A DNA stretch of 64,000 nt from Cytobacillus solani (GTDB lineage: Bacteria > Bacillota > Bacilli > Bacillales > Cytobacillaceae), in assembly GCF_001420595.1 (NCBI RefSeq), contig NZ_LJIX01000006.1, positions 3,705,058 through 3,769,057 of the forward strand, in the 5' to 3' direction. The translations under genes were made by a program, and so were the position numbers. A model generated the notes under the pieces. That model had not been told where the DNA came from, ran no database searches, and saw nothing but the letters and a program-made list of their open reading frames with translations. Below are positions 1-8,758 of this stretch, in pieces. Numbering within the stretch: the first letter of the stretch is position 1; every line of letters begins with the position of its first letter.

Positions 1-43
1 CTTGCCTTTCGCCAGCTATGAACCGTGGGGTGGGTATATATTT

Positions 44-83
44 AGTCACCATATCATATGTCAGGCACGGACCTGAAGTGACT
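44..83. repeat. Small nested inverted repeat at the left edge
   Basis: AGTCAC at 44-49 pairs with GTGACT at 78-83, and CAGG at 62-65 pairs with CCTG at 72-75. No gene is recognisable in bases 1-134; the longest open frame there (frame 3, ending near 96) resembles nothing I know. The CAGGCACGGACCTG core resembles short palindromes often seen between Bacillus genes, which is memory rather than a search. Confidence 0.3.
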
Positions 84-134
84 GCAATTCCTTGAAGGAG
101 AACGTTTTATTTTAGAAAATGTGTTTCTGCGTAA

Positions 135-599
135 TTAAGCTTTTATTTTCTCATGATCTTTAAGCAATTTTCGCTGGTCTTCTGTCCAAGGAACACCTTT
201 TCCTACTCTTTTTGACATTTGCACCATTGCCCCTCTACCTGTGAAACAAATCGTGCCATCTTCCTTTTTGCCCATATAGTGAATATCAACTGAAGATTTT
301 CCAATCGAATTTGCCTTCACATATACCTTCAGATTTTCATCAAAAAAGACTTGTTGAAGGAAATCACATTGGAGATCAGCAACAACAGGTATGGTTTCGT
401 TCGTTGGTTTTACCCATTCCTGCATAAAACCCTTATACTTAAAAAATTCGATTCTTGCCATCTCAAAATACGTGAAAGGAACTGTATTGTTTAGGTGGCC
501 GAACATATCTGTTTCCGAGAAGCGGACTTTCATTTCATAATAAAATTCGAAATCCTTTTCCCACTCAGCCATATCAGGAATATAATTTATTTTTGACAT
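135..599 (-). CDS. ysmA: Acyl-CoA thioesterase, 4HBT hot-dog family (YsmA-like)
   Basis: A 154-residue protein of the hot-dog (4HBT) fold that probably hydrolyses acyl-CoA thioesters in the cytoplasm. The N-terminal region has the family pattern VRFSETDMFGHLNNT (about residues 25-39), with the Asp-Met-Phe-Gly-His-Leu-Asn catalytic loop. Length is normal for a single-domain thioesterase. The ATG is preceded by a GGAGGTAGG ribosome binding site. It lies directly downstream of sdhB, the place ysmA occupies in B. subtilis. A short palindrome resembling the FadR operator sits between its promoter and ribosome binding site, suggesting control with fatty-acid degradation. The exact substrate is unknown. 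Confidence 0.8.
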   Translation of the reverse strand: MSKINYIPDMAEWEKDFEFYYEMKVRFSETDMFGHLNNTVPFTYFEMARIEFFKYKGFMQEWVKPTNETIPVVADLQCDFLQQVFFDENLKVYVKANSIGKSSVDIHYMGKKEDGTICFTGRGAMVQMSKRVGKGVPWTEDQRKLLKDHEKIKA

Positions 600-619
600 T
601 TTCCTACCTCCACTTCAAA

Positions 620-635
620 ATGAATCACCATTCAT
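620..635. promoter_or_regulatory. Candidate FadR-like operator upstream of ysmA
   Basis: ATGAATCACCATTCAT is an inverted repeat (ATGAAT/ATTCAT). It differs by one base from ATGAATCATCATTCAT, which lies inside the fadR operator at 12899-12916. It sits between the ysmA ribosome binding site and two TATAAT-like -10 hexamers (634-639 and 643-648 on the minus strand), so a bound repressor would block transcription. Its symmetry centre is offset from the canonical FadR site, so another TetR-type repressor is possible. Confidence 0.45.
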
Positions 636-743
636 TATATTTATTATAGTTTAATTTGAATTATTTGAAAAGTAGAGTCTCCTATTATTAGACCTTTCAT
701 TAATTTCACTGAAATAATTGCTAATTAAATCTAATAGGCAGGT

Positions 744-874
744 GTTGACTTCCGCTACAGGTTGCTCGCTTTCCGCGGGGTGGGCGCTGAGCCTCCTCGG
801 AGCACAACGCTCCTGCGGAGTCTCACCTGTCCCACTCCTCCCGCAGGAGTCTCGCACCTTCCGCTACAGTCAAC
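744..874. repeat. GC-rich intergenic hairpin element, family A copy 1
   Basis: A ~130-bp element bounded by GTTGAC and GTCAAC, far more GC-rich than its surroundings. It carries the internal landmarks CTTTCCGCGGGG, GAGCCTCCTCGG, TGCGGAGTCTCACCTGTCCC and CCCGCAGGAGTC, all of which recur in the copies at 8607-8726 and 54729-54859. Paired segments such as CTCCTGCGG and CCCGCAGGAG suggest a folded transcript. Open frames across it are artefacts. It fills most of the 345-bp ysmA-sdhB gap. Confidence 0.8.
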
Positions 875-902
875 CAAGATACTTGGCCAACATTGTTGAT
901 AC

Positions 903-940
903 AAAAATACCCCACTCTTAATAAAGAGCGGGGTATTTCT
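903..940 (-). terminator. Intrinsic terminator of the sdh operon
   Basis: ATACCCC..GGGGTAT inverted repeat flanked by A and T runs, directly after the sdhB stop codon. The stem includes ACTCT/AGAGC pairs around a TTAATAA loop. Confidence 0.8.
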
Positions 941-944
941 AATA

Positions 945-1706
945 TTAAACCTGATCGCTTCCAAAGAAGTTCTTGAATGATTGCAATGTGGCATCACGGT
1001 TGACTGCCGCGATGGAAGTTGTAATTGGAATCCCTTTTGGACACGATTGTACACAGTTTTGTGAGTTACCGCAGCCTTGCATACCGCCATCATCCATAAA
1101 GGCGTTTAAACGTTCTGCCTTATTCATTGCGCCAGTTGGGTGTGCATTGAATAAGCGGACTTGGTTAAAGACAGCTGGTCCCATAAAGTTTGTTTTGCTA
1201 TTTACATTCGGACATGCTTCTAAACATACGCCACATGTCATACATTTTGATAATTCATATGCCCATTGACGCTTCGGCTCAGGCATACGTGGTCCCGGAC
1301 CAAGGTCATATGTTCCGTCAATAGGAATCCAAGCCTTTACCTTTTTCAAGGAATCAAACATGCGGCTTCTATCAACCTGCAAGTCACGGACAACAGGGAA
1401 GGTACGCATTGGTTCTAAGCGGATTGGCTGCTCAAGCTGGTCTACAAGAGCTGTACAGGATTGACGAGGCTTGCCATTGATTACCATTGAGCAGGCACCG
1501 CAAACTTCCTCAAGACAGTTCATATCCCATGAAACAGGAGCTGTTTGATTTCCTTTCACATCTACCGGGTTACGTCTGATTTCCATTAACGCTGAGATGA
1601 CGTTCATATTCGGACGATAATCAAGTTCGAACTCTTGTTGGTAAGGGGCAGAATCTGGATTATCTTGACGAGTTATTATAAAGCGAACTGTTTTTTTGTC
1701 ACTCAT
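945..1706 (-). CDS. sdhB: Succinate dehydrogenase iron-sulfur subunit
   Basis: Iron-sulfur subunit of complex II, passing electrons from SdhA flavin to the menaquinone site in SdhC. The N-terminal half has the [2Fe-2S] cysteines (CLEEVCGAC...C, about residues 64-84). The C-terminal half has CMTCGVCLEACP and a further CxxSCPKG set for the [4Fe-4S] and [3Fe-4S] clusters. Length (253 residues) fits Bacillus SdhB. Two adjacent ATG codons follow GGGAG; I chose the second (1706) because its spacing of seven is better. It is the last gene of sdhC-sdhA-sdhB, 18 bases after sdhA, and a terminator follows. Confidence 0.95.
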   Translation of the reverse strand: MSDKKTVRFIITRQDNPDSAPYQQEFELDYRPNMNVISALMEIRRNPVDVKGNQTAPVSWDMNCLEEVCGACSMVINGKPRQSCTALVDQLEQPIRLEPMRTFPVVRDLQVDRSRMFDSLKKVKAWIPIDGTYDLGPGPRMPEPKRQWAYELSKCMTCGVCLEACPNVNSKTNFMGPAVFNQVRLFNAHPTGAMNKAERLNAFMDDGGMQGCGNSQNCVQSCPKGIPITTSIAAVNRDATLQSFKNFFGSDQV

Positions 1707-1724
1707 CATTACTCTCCCTTTCTA

Positions 1725-3476
1725 TTAATGTTTTTTTGTATAGTCACGTTCACGTGGTTTGATCATGCCAGTATCGACCTCTTCATAATGGAAGGCCGGA
1801 GCAGAGTTAGCATCAACGAACTTTGCCATCGTTGTTTTTAAGAACTCTTCATCGTTACGTTTAGGGAATTCTGGCTTGTAATGAGCCCCACGGCTTTCAT
1901 TACGGTTATAAGCACCAATTGTAATAACACGTGCCAATTGAAGCATGTTTTGCAGCTGACGCGTAAAGAATGCACCTTGATTGCTCCATTTTGATGTATC
2001 ATTAATGTTAATATTCTGGTAACGCTCCAATAACTCAACAATTTTTTCATCTGTTTTAAGAAGTCTGTCATTATGTCGTACAACTGTCACATTGTCAGTC
2101 ATCCATTCGCCAAGCTCTTTATGAAGAACGTAAGCATTTTCAGTTCCGTTCATTGACATAATCTTATTCCATTTATCTTCTTCCTGCTTAACAAAACCGT
2201 CAAATACAGAAGAAGAAACATCTTCAGCTCGCTTATTAAGACCTGCCATGTATTCCAATGCCTTTGGACCAGCTACCATTCCTCCGAAAATAGCTGAAAG
2301 CAATGAGTTTGCACCAAGGCGGTTTGCACCGTGCTGAGAATAATCACATTCTCCAGCAGCAAATAATCCTGGAATATTTGTCATTTGATCATAATCTACC
2401 CACAGACCGCCCATTGAATAGTGGACAGCAGGGAATATTTTCATTGGAAGCTTACGTGGGTCATCGCCAGTAAACTTTTCATAAATTTCAATAATTCCGC
2501 CAAGTTTCACATCTAGTTCATGAGGATCTTTATGAGAGAGATCAAGGTAAACCATGTTTTCCCCATTAATCCCTAACTTCTGACTCACACAAACATCGAA
2601 GATTTCACGTGTTGCAATATCACGAGGAACAAGGTTTCCGTAAGCAGGATACTTCTCTTCTAAGAAATACCATGGTTTTCCGTCCTTATATGTCCAAATA
2701 CGGCCACCTTCACCACGAGCTGATTCACTCATTAAACGAAGCTTGTCATCCCCAGGAATCGCTGTCGGGTGAATTTGAATGAACTCACCATTCGCATAAT
2801 AGACGCCTTGCTGATAAACAATAGATGCCGCAGAACCAGTATTGATTACAGAGTTCGTTGATTTTCCAAAGATAATTCCAGGGCCACCCGTCGCCATAAT
2901 CACCGCATCGCCCGCAAATGATTTAATCTCCATCGAAATTAGGTTCTGCGCAACAACTCCGCGGCAAATGCCTTCTTCATCAACAACCGCACCTAGAAAT
3001 TCCCAGCCCTCATACTTTGTTACTAATCCCGAAACTTCATGACGGCGCACCTGCTCGTCCAACGCATAAAGCAATTGCTGACCAGTTGTTGCACCTGCAA
3101 ACGCTGTACGGTGATGCTGTGTACCTCCGAAACGGCGGAAGTCAAGTAATCCTTCAGGCGTACGGTTAAACATAACTCCCATACGATCCAATAAGTGAAT
3201 AATTCCTGGTGCCGCTTCTGCCATTGCTTTAACAGGAGGCTGATTGGCTAAGAAGTCTCCGCCATAGATTGTATCGTCAAAATGAATCCATGGTGAATCG
3301 CCTTCTCCTTTTGTATTTACCGCTCCGTTAATACCCCCTTGGGCACAAACAGAGTGAGATCGTTTAACCGGCACTAAAGAAAATAATTCAACCGGAGTCC
3401 CTGTTTCTGCAACTTTAATTGTTGCCATTAAGCCAGCTAGACCACCGCCGACAACGATAACCTTACCTTTACCCAT
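1725..3476 (-). CDS. sdhA: Succinate dehydrogenase flavoprotein subunit
   Basis: Catalytic subunit of membrane-bound complex II, oxidising succinate to fumarate. The N-terminus has the dinucleotide-binding motif VVGGGLAGLMA (residues 8-18). The covalent FAD site is SHSVCAQGG, with His41 as the expected flavin-linked residue. HPTAIPG, the RGEGG segment and SQHGANRLGANSLL mark the active site and FAD domain. At 583 residues it is full length for Bacillus SdhA. It is the second gene of sdhCAB. The product faces the cytoplasm and docks on SdhB and SdhC. Confidence 0.96.
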   Translation of the reverse strand: MGKGKVIVVGGGLAGLMATIKVAETGTPVELFSLVPVKRSHSVCAQGGINGAVNTKGEGDSPWIHFDDTIYGGDFLANQPPVKAMAEAAPGIIHLLDRMGVMFNRTPEGLLDFRRFGGTQHHRTAFAGATTGQQLLYALDEQVRRHEVSGLVTKYEGWEFLGAVVDEEGICRGVVAQNLISMEIKSFAGDAVIMATGGPGIIFGKSTNSVINTGSAASIVYQQGVYYANGEFIQIHPTAIPGDDKLRLMSESARGEGGRIWTYKDGKPWYFLEEKYPAYGNLVPRDIATREIFDVCVSQKLGINGENMVYLDLSHKDPHELDVKLGGIIEIYEKFTGDDPRKLPMKIFPAVHYSMGGLWVDYDQMTNIPGLFAAGECDYSQHGANRLGANSLLSAIFGGMVAGPKALEYMAGLNKRAEDVSSSVFDGFVKQEEDKWNKIMSMNGTENAYVLHKELGEWMTDNVTVVRHNDRLLKTDEKIVELLERYQNININDTSKWSNQGAFFTRQLQNMLQLARVITIGAYNRNESRGAHYKPEFPKRNDEEFLKTTMAKFVDANSAPAFHYEEVDTGMIKPRERDYTKKH

Positions 3477-3555
3477 TGTGACTCACTCCCTAATACTTAG
3501 TAAATCCAAACTTTATCAAAGAACCGAACTGAGTTTGATAGTTTTTAATTTTCTA

Positions 3556-4164
3556 TTAAACAAATGCAAAAATCGCACGAATTCCCACAATTGAAAGGGC
3601 CACAAAAATACCCATTGTTACATATGTTGAAATTAATTGAGAGCGTGGTGAAATCGTAATCCCCCAGCTAACGCAGAAAGACCAAAGCCCGTTTGCAAAG
3701 TGGAAAATTGCCGACACAACACAAATAATGTAGAACCATAGCATAAATGGATTAGACAAGATATTCTCCATCATTTGAAAGTTTACTTCTGCTCCAAAGG
3801 CTGCCTGCACACGAGTCTGCCAAACATGCCAAACAATAAATATAAGGGTTATAACTCCAGTTACACGTTGAAGTAAAAACATCCAGTTACGGAAGAAGCC
3901 AAATCTGCTCGCATTATTTTTTGCAGTAAAAGCAATATATAGGCCGTAAATTGCATGAAATAATATTGGAAGGAAGATAATAAAAGTCTCTAAAATAATT
4001 CGGAACGGAAGATGTTCCATGAAACCAGCCGCTTTGTTAAACGACTCTTCTCCTCCTGTTGCAAAATGATTCACTACAAGATGCTGAATTAAAAACAAGC
4101 CAATCGGAATAACACCAAGTAATGAATGCAATCTGCGATTAAAAAACTCTCGATTTCCCGCCAT
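3556..4164 (-). CDS. sdhC: Succinate dehydrogenase cytochrome b558 subunit
   Basis: Membrane anchor of complex II, binding haem b and oxidising or reducing menaquinone. The 202-residue protein has five hydrophobic helices, starting with LLGVIPIGLFLIQHLVV and ending with MGIFVALSIVGIRAIFAFV. Histidines in helices (LIQHLVV, LFHAIYG, VWHVWQ, IFHFANG) are the haem ligand candidates. It is the first gene of the operon, with a long leader and a sigma-A type promoter at 4281-4309. The Bacillus type has one long b558 subunit rather than SdhC plus SdhD, as seen here. Confidence 0.94.
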   Translation of the reverse strand: MAGNREFFNRRLHSLLGVIPIGLFLIQHLVVNHFATGGEESFNKAAGFMEHLPFRIILETFIIFLPILFHAIYGLYIAFTAKNNASRFGFFRNWMFLLQRVTGVITLIFIVWHVWQTRVQAAFGAEVNFQMMENILSNPFMLWFYIICVVSAIFHFANGLWSFCVSWGITISPRSQLISTYVTMGIFVALSIVGIRAIFAFV

Positions 4165-4280
4165 GTTTTACCCCCCTAGATTTTAAAGATGTCAAGGTAT
4201 CATTTTTCATTTTTTGAAAAATAAGTATTAAATTATTCCACCTAAACATCACCATAAAAATGTTACTGCATTTTCTTACA

Positions 4281-4309
4281 ATTATGTGACATGTCCATTT
4301 TACTCTCAA
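4281..4309 (-). promoter_or_regulatory. Sigma-A type promoter for sdhCAB
   Basis: Reading the minus strand, TTGAGA (4309-4304) and CATAAT (4286-4281) are separated by exactly 17 bases. It lies about 120 bases upstream of sdhC in the 388-base divergent gap with yslB. Confidence 0.6.
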
Positions 4310-4323
4310 CACCATAGAGCGTC

Positions 4324-4339
4324 AAGGAAACGATTACAT
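4324..4339. promoter_or_regulatory. Candidate CcpA (cre) site upstream of sdhCAB
   Basis: AAGGAAACGATTACAT matches the cre consensus WTGNAANCGNWNNCAW at all fixed positions except the second. It lies just upstream of the sdh -35 box, so it could serve carbon catabolite control of the citrate-cycle gene set. One mismatch and no functional evidence. Confidence 0.35.
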
Positions 4340-4552
4340 AAAATGTTCATAAAAAATAAAATTATTAAAATATATTGGTATTGCAAAATAAAAATAAAAA
4401 CCCTTATTTTTCAATAAGCCACTATCATGGCTATTTATATTAATATAGCAATAATTTCCTTGAGCAAAAATAACCTTTTTTCCCTGAATAAATGTCTAAT
4501 TTTCATCTGTTTTGTATATAATAGAAGAATACTAGAAAGAGGGGAATCAAGT

Positions 4553-5011
4553 TTGAGCGAATCAGCATCTGAAATCATGACACTTGAAAATACAACTGAA
4601 ACCGTTCCCGTATTCGGTTATGAACTCATTCGGGAAGTTCTTTTGCATGAATTATTAGGAGATGATGCACCAGAGATTTTATACTGGGCAGGAAAAAGAC
4701 TTGCACGTAAATATCCTATGGAAACTTTTGATGAAATTTCAGCGTTTTTTCAACAAGCAGCTTGGGGCAGCCTAACGATCATTAAAGAGTCAAAAAATGA
4801 AATGGAGCTGGAATTATTCAGCCCATTAATTAAACAGCGCTGCAGGGAAAACAGTGAATCTACTTTTCAGCTCGAAGCTGGATTTATTGCACAGCAGATT
4901 GAACTCCAAAAAGAAGTAATCTGTGAGGCATTTGAACATCCTAATAAAAAGAAAAAGGGAAAAATATACTTTACCGTTAAGTGGGATAAAAAGGATACCA
5001 TTCAGCCCTAA
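4553..5011 (+). CDS. yslB: YslB family protein (DUF2507)
   Basis: A 152-residue cytoplasmic protein of the DUF2507/YslB family, function not established. I chose the TTG at 4553, following AGAGGGG with good spacing; the longer open frame from 4427 adds a hydrophobic stretch that would lie across its own promoter. An extended -10 (TGTATATAAT, hexamer 4517-4522) lies about 30 bases before the start. Landmarks are VFGYELIREVLLHELLG and ILYWAGKRLARKYP. It is divergent from sdhC and convergent with lysC, sharing a terminator with it, as in B. subtilis. Confidence 0.8.
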   Translation: MSESASEIMTLENTTETVPVFGYELIREVLLHELLGDDAPEILYWAGKRLARKYPMETFDEISAFFQQAAWGSLTIIKESKNEMELELFSPLIKQRCRENSESTFQLEAGFIAQQIELQKEVICEAFEHPNKKKKGKIYFTVKWDKKDTIQP

Positions 5012-5024
5012 ATAATCATTCATG

Positions 5025-5066
5025 TAAAAAGCTTTCAAGCATTCGAATGCTTGAAAGCTTTTTTAC
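5025..5066. terminator. Bidirectional terminator between yslB and lysC
   Basis: AAAAGCTTTCAAGCATTC and its near-perfect complement GAATGCTTGAAAGCTTTT form an uninterrupted stem with A and T runs on both sides, serving both convergent genes. Confidence 0.85.
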
Positions 5067-6295
5067 TAGGATATAACTGGAGAACCTGAAAGCTGAAAGG
5101 CCTCATGCAATACTTCAACTGCATGAATCATTTCTTCATGCTCTATGACCGTAGATACCTTGATCTCAGAGGTGCTGACCATTTTAACAGCAATATTATT
5201 CTCCGCCAATACTTCAAACATTTCAGCTGCTACCCCTGGGTTTGAAACCATTCCTGACCCCACAATCGATACTTTGGCAAGTCCAGCCTCTGATTCTATC
5301 CGTTCATAATTCAGCTTCTTCTTACTGTCTTCTAGTACATGAATCGTTTCTGCCAAATCTTCATTTTTAATTGAAAAAGATAAGTTAGTCAATTGTTCTG
5401 CTAGTGTGCTCTGTATAATAATATCTACATTTATATGATTTTTGGCTAATTCAGTAAAAATTACAGATAGCCCTGTTAAGGAATTCGGCATGCCAATAAC
5501 AGTTACTCTCGTAATATTATCTTCAAAGGCTACTCCCCGTACTACTAAATTTTGTTCCATTGCCGCTTCCTCCTCAATAATCGTACCTGCTTCTTTTTCT
5601 ATACTTGACCTGACTTCTAACAGTATTTGATAGTTTTTGGCAAACTCAACTGCTCTTGGATGTAAAACACCTGCACCTAAATGGGCAAGCTCTAGCATTT
5701 CGTCATATGATACCGCCAAAAGCTTTCTTGCATCTTTAACATAGCGGGGATCTGTTGTAAAAACACCAGTCACATCCGTGAATATTTCACATTTATCCGC
5801 ATTAAGTGCCGCAGCCAAAGCTACAGCAGTTGTATCAGACCCGCCTCTGCCTAGGGTTGAAATAGCCCCTTCCTCCGTTATTCCCTGGAATCCAGCCACA
5901 ACAACAATTGTCCCCTCTGCCAGTTCTTTTTCTACTTTTTCTGTATTTATACCTATTATTCTAGCATTCCCATGAACAGGCTCTGTCTTAATTCCTGCCT
6001 GCCAGCCAGTGAGAGATATAGCTGGATACCCTCTTTCTGTTAATGCCATTGCTAATAATGAAATGGTGATCTGCTCCCCAGTTGTTAAAAGCATGTCCAT
6101 TTCTCTTCTGCTCGGCTGTGAAGAAATTCCTTTTGCGAGATCAACGAGATGATCAGTCGATTTTCCCATTGCTGATACGACGACAACAACATTGTTTCCT
6201 TTTTCTCTTTCCTCGATTACCCGACTTGCCACGCCTTGAATTTTCTTAGCATCTCCTACTGAGGTTCCACCAAATTTCTGCACGATTACTCCCAC
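5066..6295 (-). CDS. lysC: Lysine-sensitive aspartokinase II
   Basis: Phosphorylates aspartate, the first step to lysine, threonine, methionine and diaminopimelate. The kinase domain starts with VQKFGGTSVGD and contains LTTGEQIT and GRGGSDTTAVAL. Two ACT domains form the C-terminal third and bind the feedback inhibitor. Length (409) matches B. subtilis LysC. An internal Met at residue 246 (MEQNLVVRGVAFED) corresponds to the in-frame start of the beta subunit in B. subtilis, so two products are likely. A lysine riboswitch upstream controls expression. Confidence 0.95.
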   Translation of the reverse strand: MGVIVQKFGGTSVGDAKKIQGVASRVIEEREKGNNVVVVVSAMGKSTDHLVDLAKGISSQPSRREMDMLLTTGEQITISLLAMALTERGYPAISLTGWQAGIKTEPVHGNARIIGINTEKVEKELAEGTIVVVAGFQGITEEGAISTLGRGGSDTTAVALAAALNADKCEIFTDVTGVFTTDPRYVKDARKLLAVSYDEMLELAHLGAGVLHPRAVEFAKNYQILLEVRSSIEKEAGTIIEEEAAMEQNLVVRGVAFEDNITRVTVIGMPNSLTGLSVIFTELAKNHINVDIIIQSTLAEQLTNLSFSIKNEDLAETIHVLEDSKKKLNYERIESEAGLAKVSIVGSGMVSNPGVAAEMFEVLAENNIAVKMVSTSEIKVSTVIEHEEMIHAVEVLHEAFQLSGSPVIS

Positions 6296-6390
6296 TTTAT
6301 TCCCTCTCTCTGCCTTTTCTTGTGGCTGATTTCTTCTTACTTATACTCATCCTCTAAAAACTATTTAGTACGAATGAATTTTGGGCATAG

Positions 6391-6645
6391 AAAAAAGCAA
6401 TGAGAATCTATCCCATTGCTGTGAGTCACCCGTATAAAAAGACATACGTGCACACAGTGAGATAGCTCTCCAAGATATTAATTATCTTGACAATCTTGCA
6501 TTTATTAAATGCAAAACCAGCAAAGAAAGCGATGAGACTTTCTTCACTTCGGCAAACATTCCCTTTCAAAGCTTTTCATTGAAGCTCATTCTTCTCCAAG
6601 CCTTTACTTATGAAGTTTGCACCTCTACCTTCACTTTAACGTTAT
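6391..6645 (-). promoter_or_regulatory. Lysine riboswitch (L-box) with terminator, lysC leader
   Basis: On the minus strand the leader has the conserved L-box blocks in order: GTGAAGGTAGAGGTGC (about 6636-6619), GCCGAAG, TTGCTGG, the GCATTTAATAAATGCAAG arm, and GGAGAGCTATCTC (about 6471-6458). The terminator AGCAATGGGATAGATTCTCATTGCTTTTTT follows at 6420-6391. The arrangement is the same as the B. subtilis lysC leader. Bound lysine should favour the terminator and shut off lysC. Confidence 0.93.
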
Positions 6646-6668
6646 AAAGTGATATTAAATTTTCAGTA

Positions 6669-6697
6669 ATTATAGCATATTCATTTTTTTCAAACAA
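6669..6697 (-). promoter_or_regulatory. Promoter of the lysC leader
   Basis: TTGTTT (6697-6692) and TATAAT (6674-6669), 17 bases apart, just downstream of the uvrC stop codon and about 30 bases upstream of the riboswitch. The -10 is perfect and the -35 is weak. Confidence 0.55.
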
Positions 6698-6699
6698 TA

Positions 6700-8472
6700 C
6701 TATTCTTGCAATTTTTTCATTAATTCCTCCGCTACATTTACCGGAATGCCAATTTGTGTGAACTCTTCGATCGTTGCTTCTTTCATTTTCTTTATAGATC
6801 CAAACGTTTTTAACAGCTGTTTTTTTCGTTTTTCGCCAATTCCCGGGATATCATCAAGCATCGATTGAAATGCACTTTTTCCACGAAGCTGTCTATGGAA
6901 GGTGATTGCAAAACGATGTACTTCATCTTGAATCCTTTGCAGCAAATAAAATTCCTGGCTGTTTCGTGCCAATGGAATGATTGCAAGCGGATTTCCGTAT
7001 AGGAGCTGGGATGTCCGATGCTTCTCATCCTTAACTAGTCCTGAAATAGGAATATCTAGATTCAGCTCATTTTCTAGTATATCTCTTACCGCTTCAACAT
7101 GCCCTTTGCCTCCATCAATAATGATTAAATCCGGGAGAGCCAAGCCTTCCTTCAGCACACGTGTATAACGCCTGCGAACAACCTCCCTCATAGATTCATA
7201 ATCATCAGGACCTTGGACAGATTTTATTTTGTATTTTCGATATTCCCTTTTTTCTGGTTTGCCGTCGATAAAAACAATCATCGCAGAAACTGGATCTGTT
7301 CCTTGAATATTGGAATTATCAAATGCCTCAATTCGGTGCGGGGTATAAATTCCAAGCTGCTGACCTAGGCTTTCTACCGCCTTAATCGTTCGATCCTCAT
7401 CACGCTCAATTAGAGAGAACTTCTCCTTCAATGCTATCTTCGCATTTTTATATGCAAGCTTTACCAATTCTTTTTTCTGTCCACGCTGAGGGACTAAAAC
7501 TTTAACCTCCAAAAATTCTGCTGCCATTTCAGCATTGATGGAGTCTGGAACCAAGATTTCACGTGGCTTAAAATGGTTGGCTTTTGAGTAAAATTGACCA
7601 AGAAAGGTCAACATTTCTTCTTCTGGCTCATTATGGATCGGAAACATCGATACATCACGCTCGATTAATTTCCCCTGTCTAATAAAGAAAACTTGTACAC
7701 ACATCCATCCTTTGTCGACCGCATAACCAAACACATCACGATCAGTCATATCTGTAGAAGTAATCTTTTGTTTTTCCATTGTCGCATCAATATGAGCAAT
7801 CTTATCTCGAAATTCCTTTGCCCTTTCAAAATCCAGCTCTTCAGCAGCTGCCGTCATCTTCTCTGTTAAATCCTTTTTAATATCCTTATAGCCCCCGTTA
7901 AGAAACTTTGTAATCTCATCAACCATCTGTTTATATTCCTGTTCGCCTACCTCGTTCACACATGGTGCGAGACATTGTCCTAAATGGTAATATAGGCAAA
8001 CTCGGTCAGGCAAGGTTGTACATTTCCTTAATGGATAAATCCGATCTAATAGCTTCTTCGTCTCATTTGCTGCTTGTACATTTGGATAAGGACCGAAATA
8101 TTTCCCTTTATCTTTTTTTACTTTTCTTGTTGTAATCAGGCGCGGATGCCTCTCTGCTGTTAATTTAATAAAAGGATAGCTTTTATCATCCTTAAGCATA
8201 ACATTATATTTCGGATCATATTTTTTAATTAAATTCATTTCAAGAATGAGTGCTTCCATATTGGAGGAGGTTACAATATATTCGAGGTCTTCAATTTCAT
8301 TTACAAGCCTTAATGTCTTCCCGTCGTGTGATCCTGTAAAATAAGAGCGGACTCGATTTTTTAATACTTTTGCTTTCCCAACATAAATGATCGTCCCTTG
8401 ACGGTCTTTCATTAAATAACAGCCCGGCTGATCAGGCAGGAGCATTAATTTATTTTTTATAATTTCATTCAT
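6700..8472 (-). CDS. uvrC: UvrABC excinuclease subunit C
   Basis: Makes both incisions around bulky DNA lesions in nucleotide excision repair. The N-terminal GIY-YIG domain shows PGCYLMKD and [14 protein letters not shown] (residues 15-42). A UVR coiled segment, [13 protein letters not shown], near residue 215 binds UvrB. An RNase H-like nuclease region holds [14 protein letters not shown] and IIDGGKGHV. Helix-hairpin-helix motifs close the protein ([15 protein letters not shown]). Length (590) is standard. Confidence 0.95.
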   Translation of the reverse strand: MNEIIKNKLMLLPDQPGCYLMKDRQGTIIYVGKAKVLKNRVRSYFTGSHDGKTLRLVNEIEDLEYIVTSSNMEALILEMNLIKKYDPKYNVMLKDDKSYPFIKLTAERHPRLITTRKVKKDKGKYFGPYPNVQAANETKKLLDRIYPLRKCTTLPDRVCLYYHLGQCLAPCVNEVGEQEYKQMVDEITKFLNGGYKDIKKDLTEKMTAAAEELDFERAKEFRDKIAHIDATMEKQKITSTDMTDRDVFGYAVDKGWMCVQVFFIRQGKLIERDVSMFPIHNEPEEEMLTFLGQFYSKANHFKPREILVPDSINAEMAAEFLEVKVLVPQRGQKKELVKLAYKNAKIALKEKFSLIERDEDRTIKAVESLGQQLGIYTPHRIEAFDNSNIQGTDPVSAMIVFIDGKPEKREYRKYKIKSVQGPDDYESMREVVRRRYTRVLKEGLALPDLIIIDGGKGHVEAVRDILENELNLDIPISGLVKDEKHRTSQLLYGNPLAIIPLARNSQEFYLLQRIQDEVHRFAITFHRQLRGKSAFQSMLDDIPGIGEKRKKQLLKTFGSIKKMKEATIEEFTQIGIPVNVAEELMKKLQE

Positions 8473-8512
8473 CCGATGTCACCTCCCGAGGATATTCCTA
8501 AATTGATCATAC

Positions 8513-8550
8513 AAAAATCCCCGGCTTAAATAAAGCCGAGGATTTTAATT
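8513..8550 (-). terminator. Intrinsic terminator between trxA and uvrC
   Basis: AATCCTCGGCTTT and AAAGCCGGGGATT pair around a short loop, followed by T residues on the minus strand. It separates trxA from uvrC. Confidence 0.75.
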
Positions 8551-8606
8551 ATTTTTTTTTATGCTCTTTTCCAATAGATTGTTGTTTTTGTTAATGAATT
8601 TAGCCC

Positions 8607-8726
8607 GTTGATTTCCGCTACGGGCACTTGCTTTCCGCGGGGAGGAACGGGAGCCTCCTCGACGCTTTGCGTCTGCGGGGTCTCCCGCTCCCTCCGCAGG
8701 AGTCAAGTGCCCTCCGCTCCAATCAA
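8607..8726. repeat. GC-rich intergenic hairpin element, family A copy 2
   Basis: A 120-bp element bounded by GTTGAT and ATCAAC with the family A landmarks CTTTCCGCGGGG, GAGCCTCCTCG, TGCGGGGTCTCCCG and CCGCAGGAGTC. It is slightly shorter than copies 1 and 3, and its outer arms (CGGGCACTTG against CAAGTGCCC) are complementary. Confidence 0.8.
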
Positions 8727-8758
8727 CTCTGCAAATTTACAAAAACAACCTTATTTAT

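Noticed and set aside
1-134. End of a plus-strand gene at the left edge
   Set aside because: The only open frame stops near base 96, is 30 codons long and resembles no known protein; the region contains an inverted repeat.
651-1093. Small ORFs on both strands near 0.65-1.1 kb
   Set aside because: They arise from the GC-rich family A repeat and from the antisense of sdhB; no ribosome binding site or family resemblance.
4189-4194. TTGACA near sdhC as its -35 box
   Set aside because: The matching -10 position would fall on the sdhC ribosome binding site; the upstream TTGAGA/CATAAT pair is better placed.
4427-4552. N-terminal extension of YslB with a hydrophobic segment
   Set aside because: It would overlap the TGTATATAAT promoter; the TTG at 4553 has a good ribosome binding site and gives the family length.
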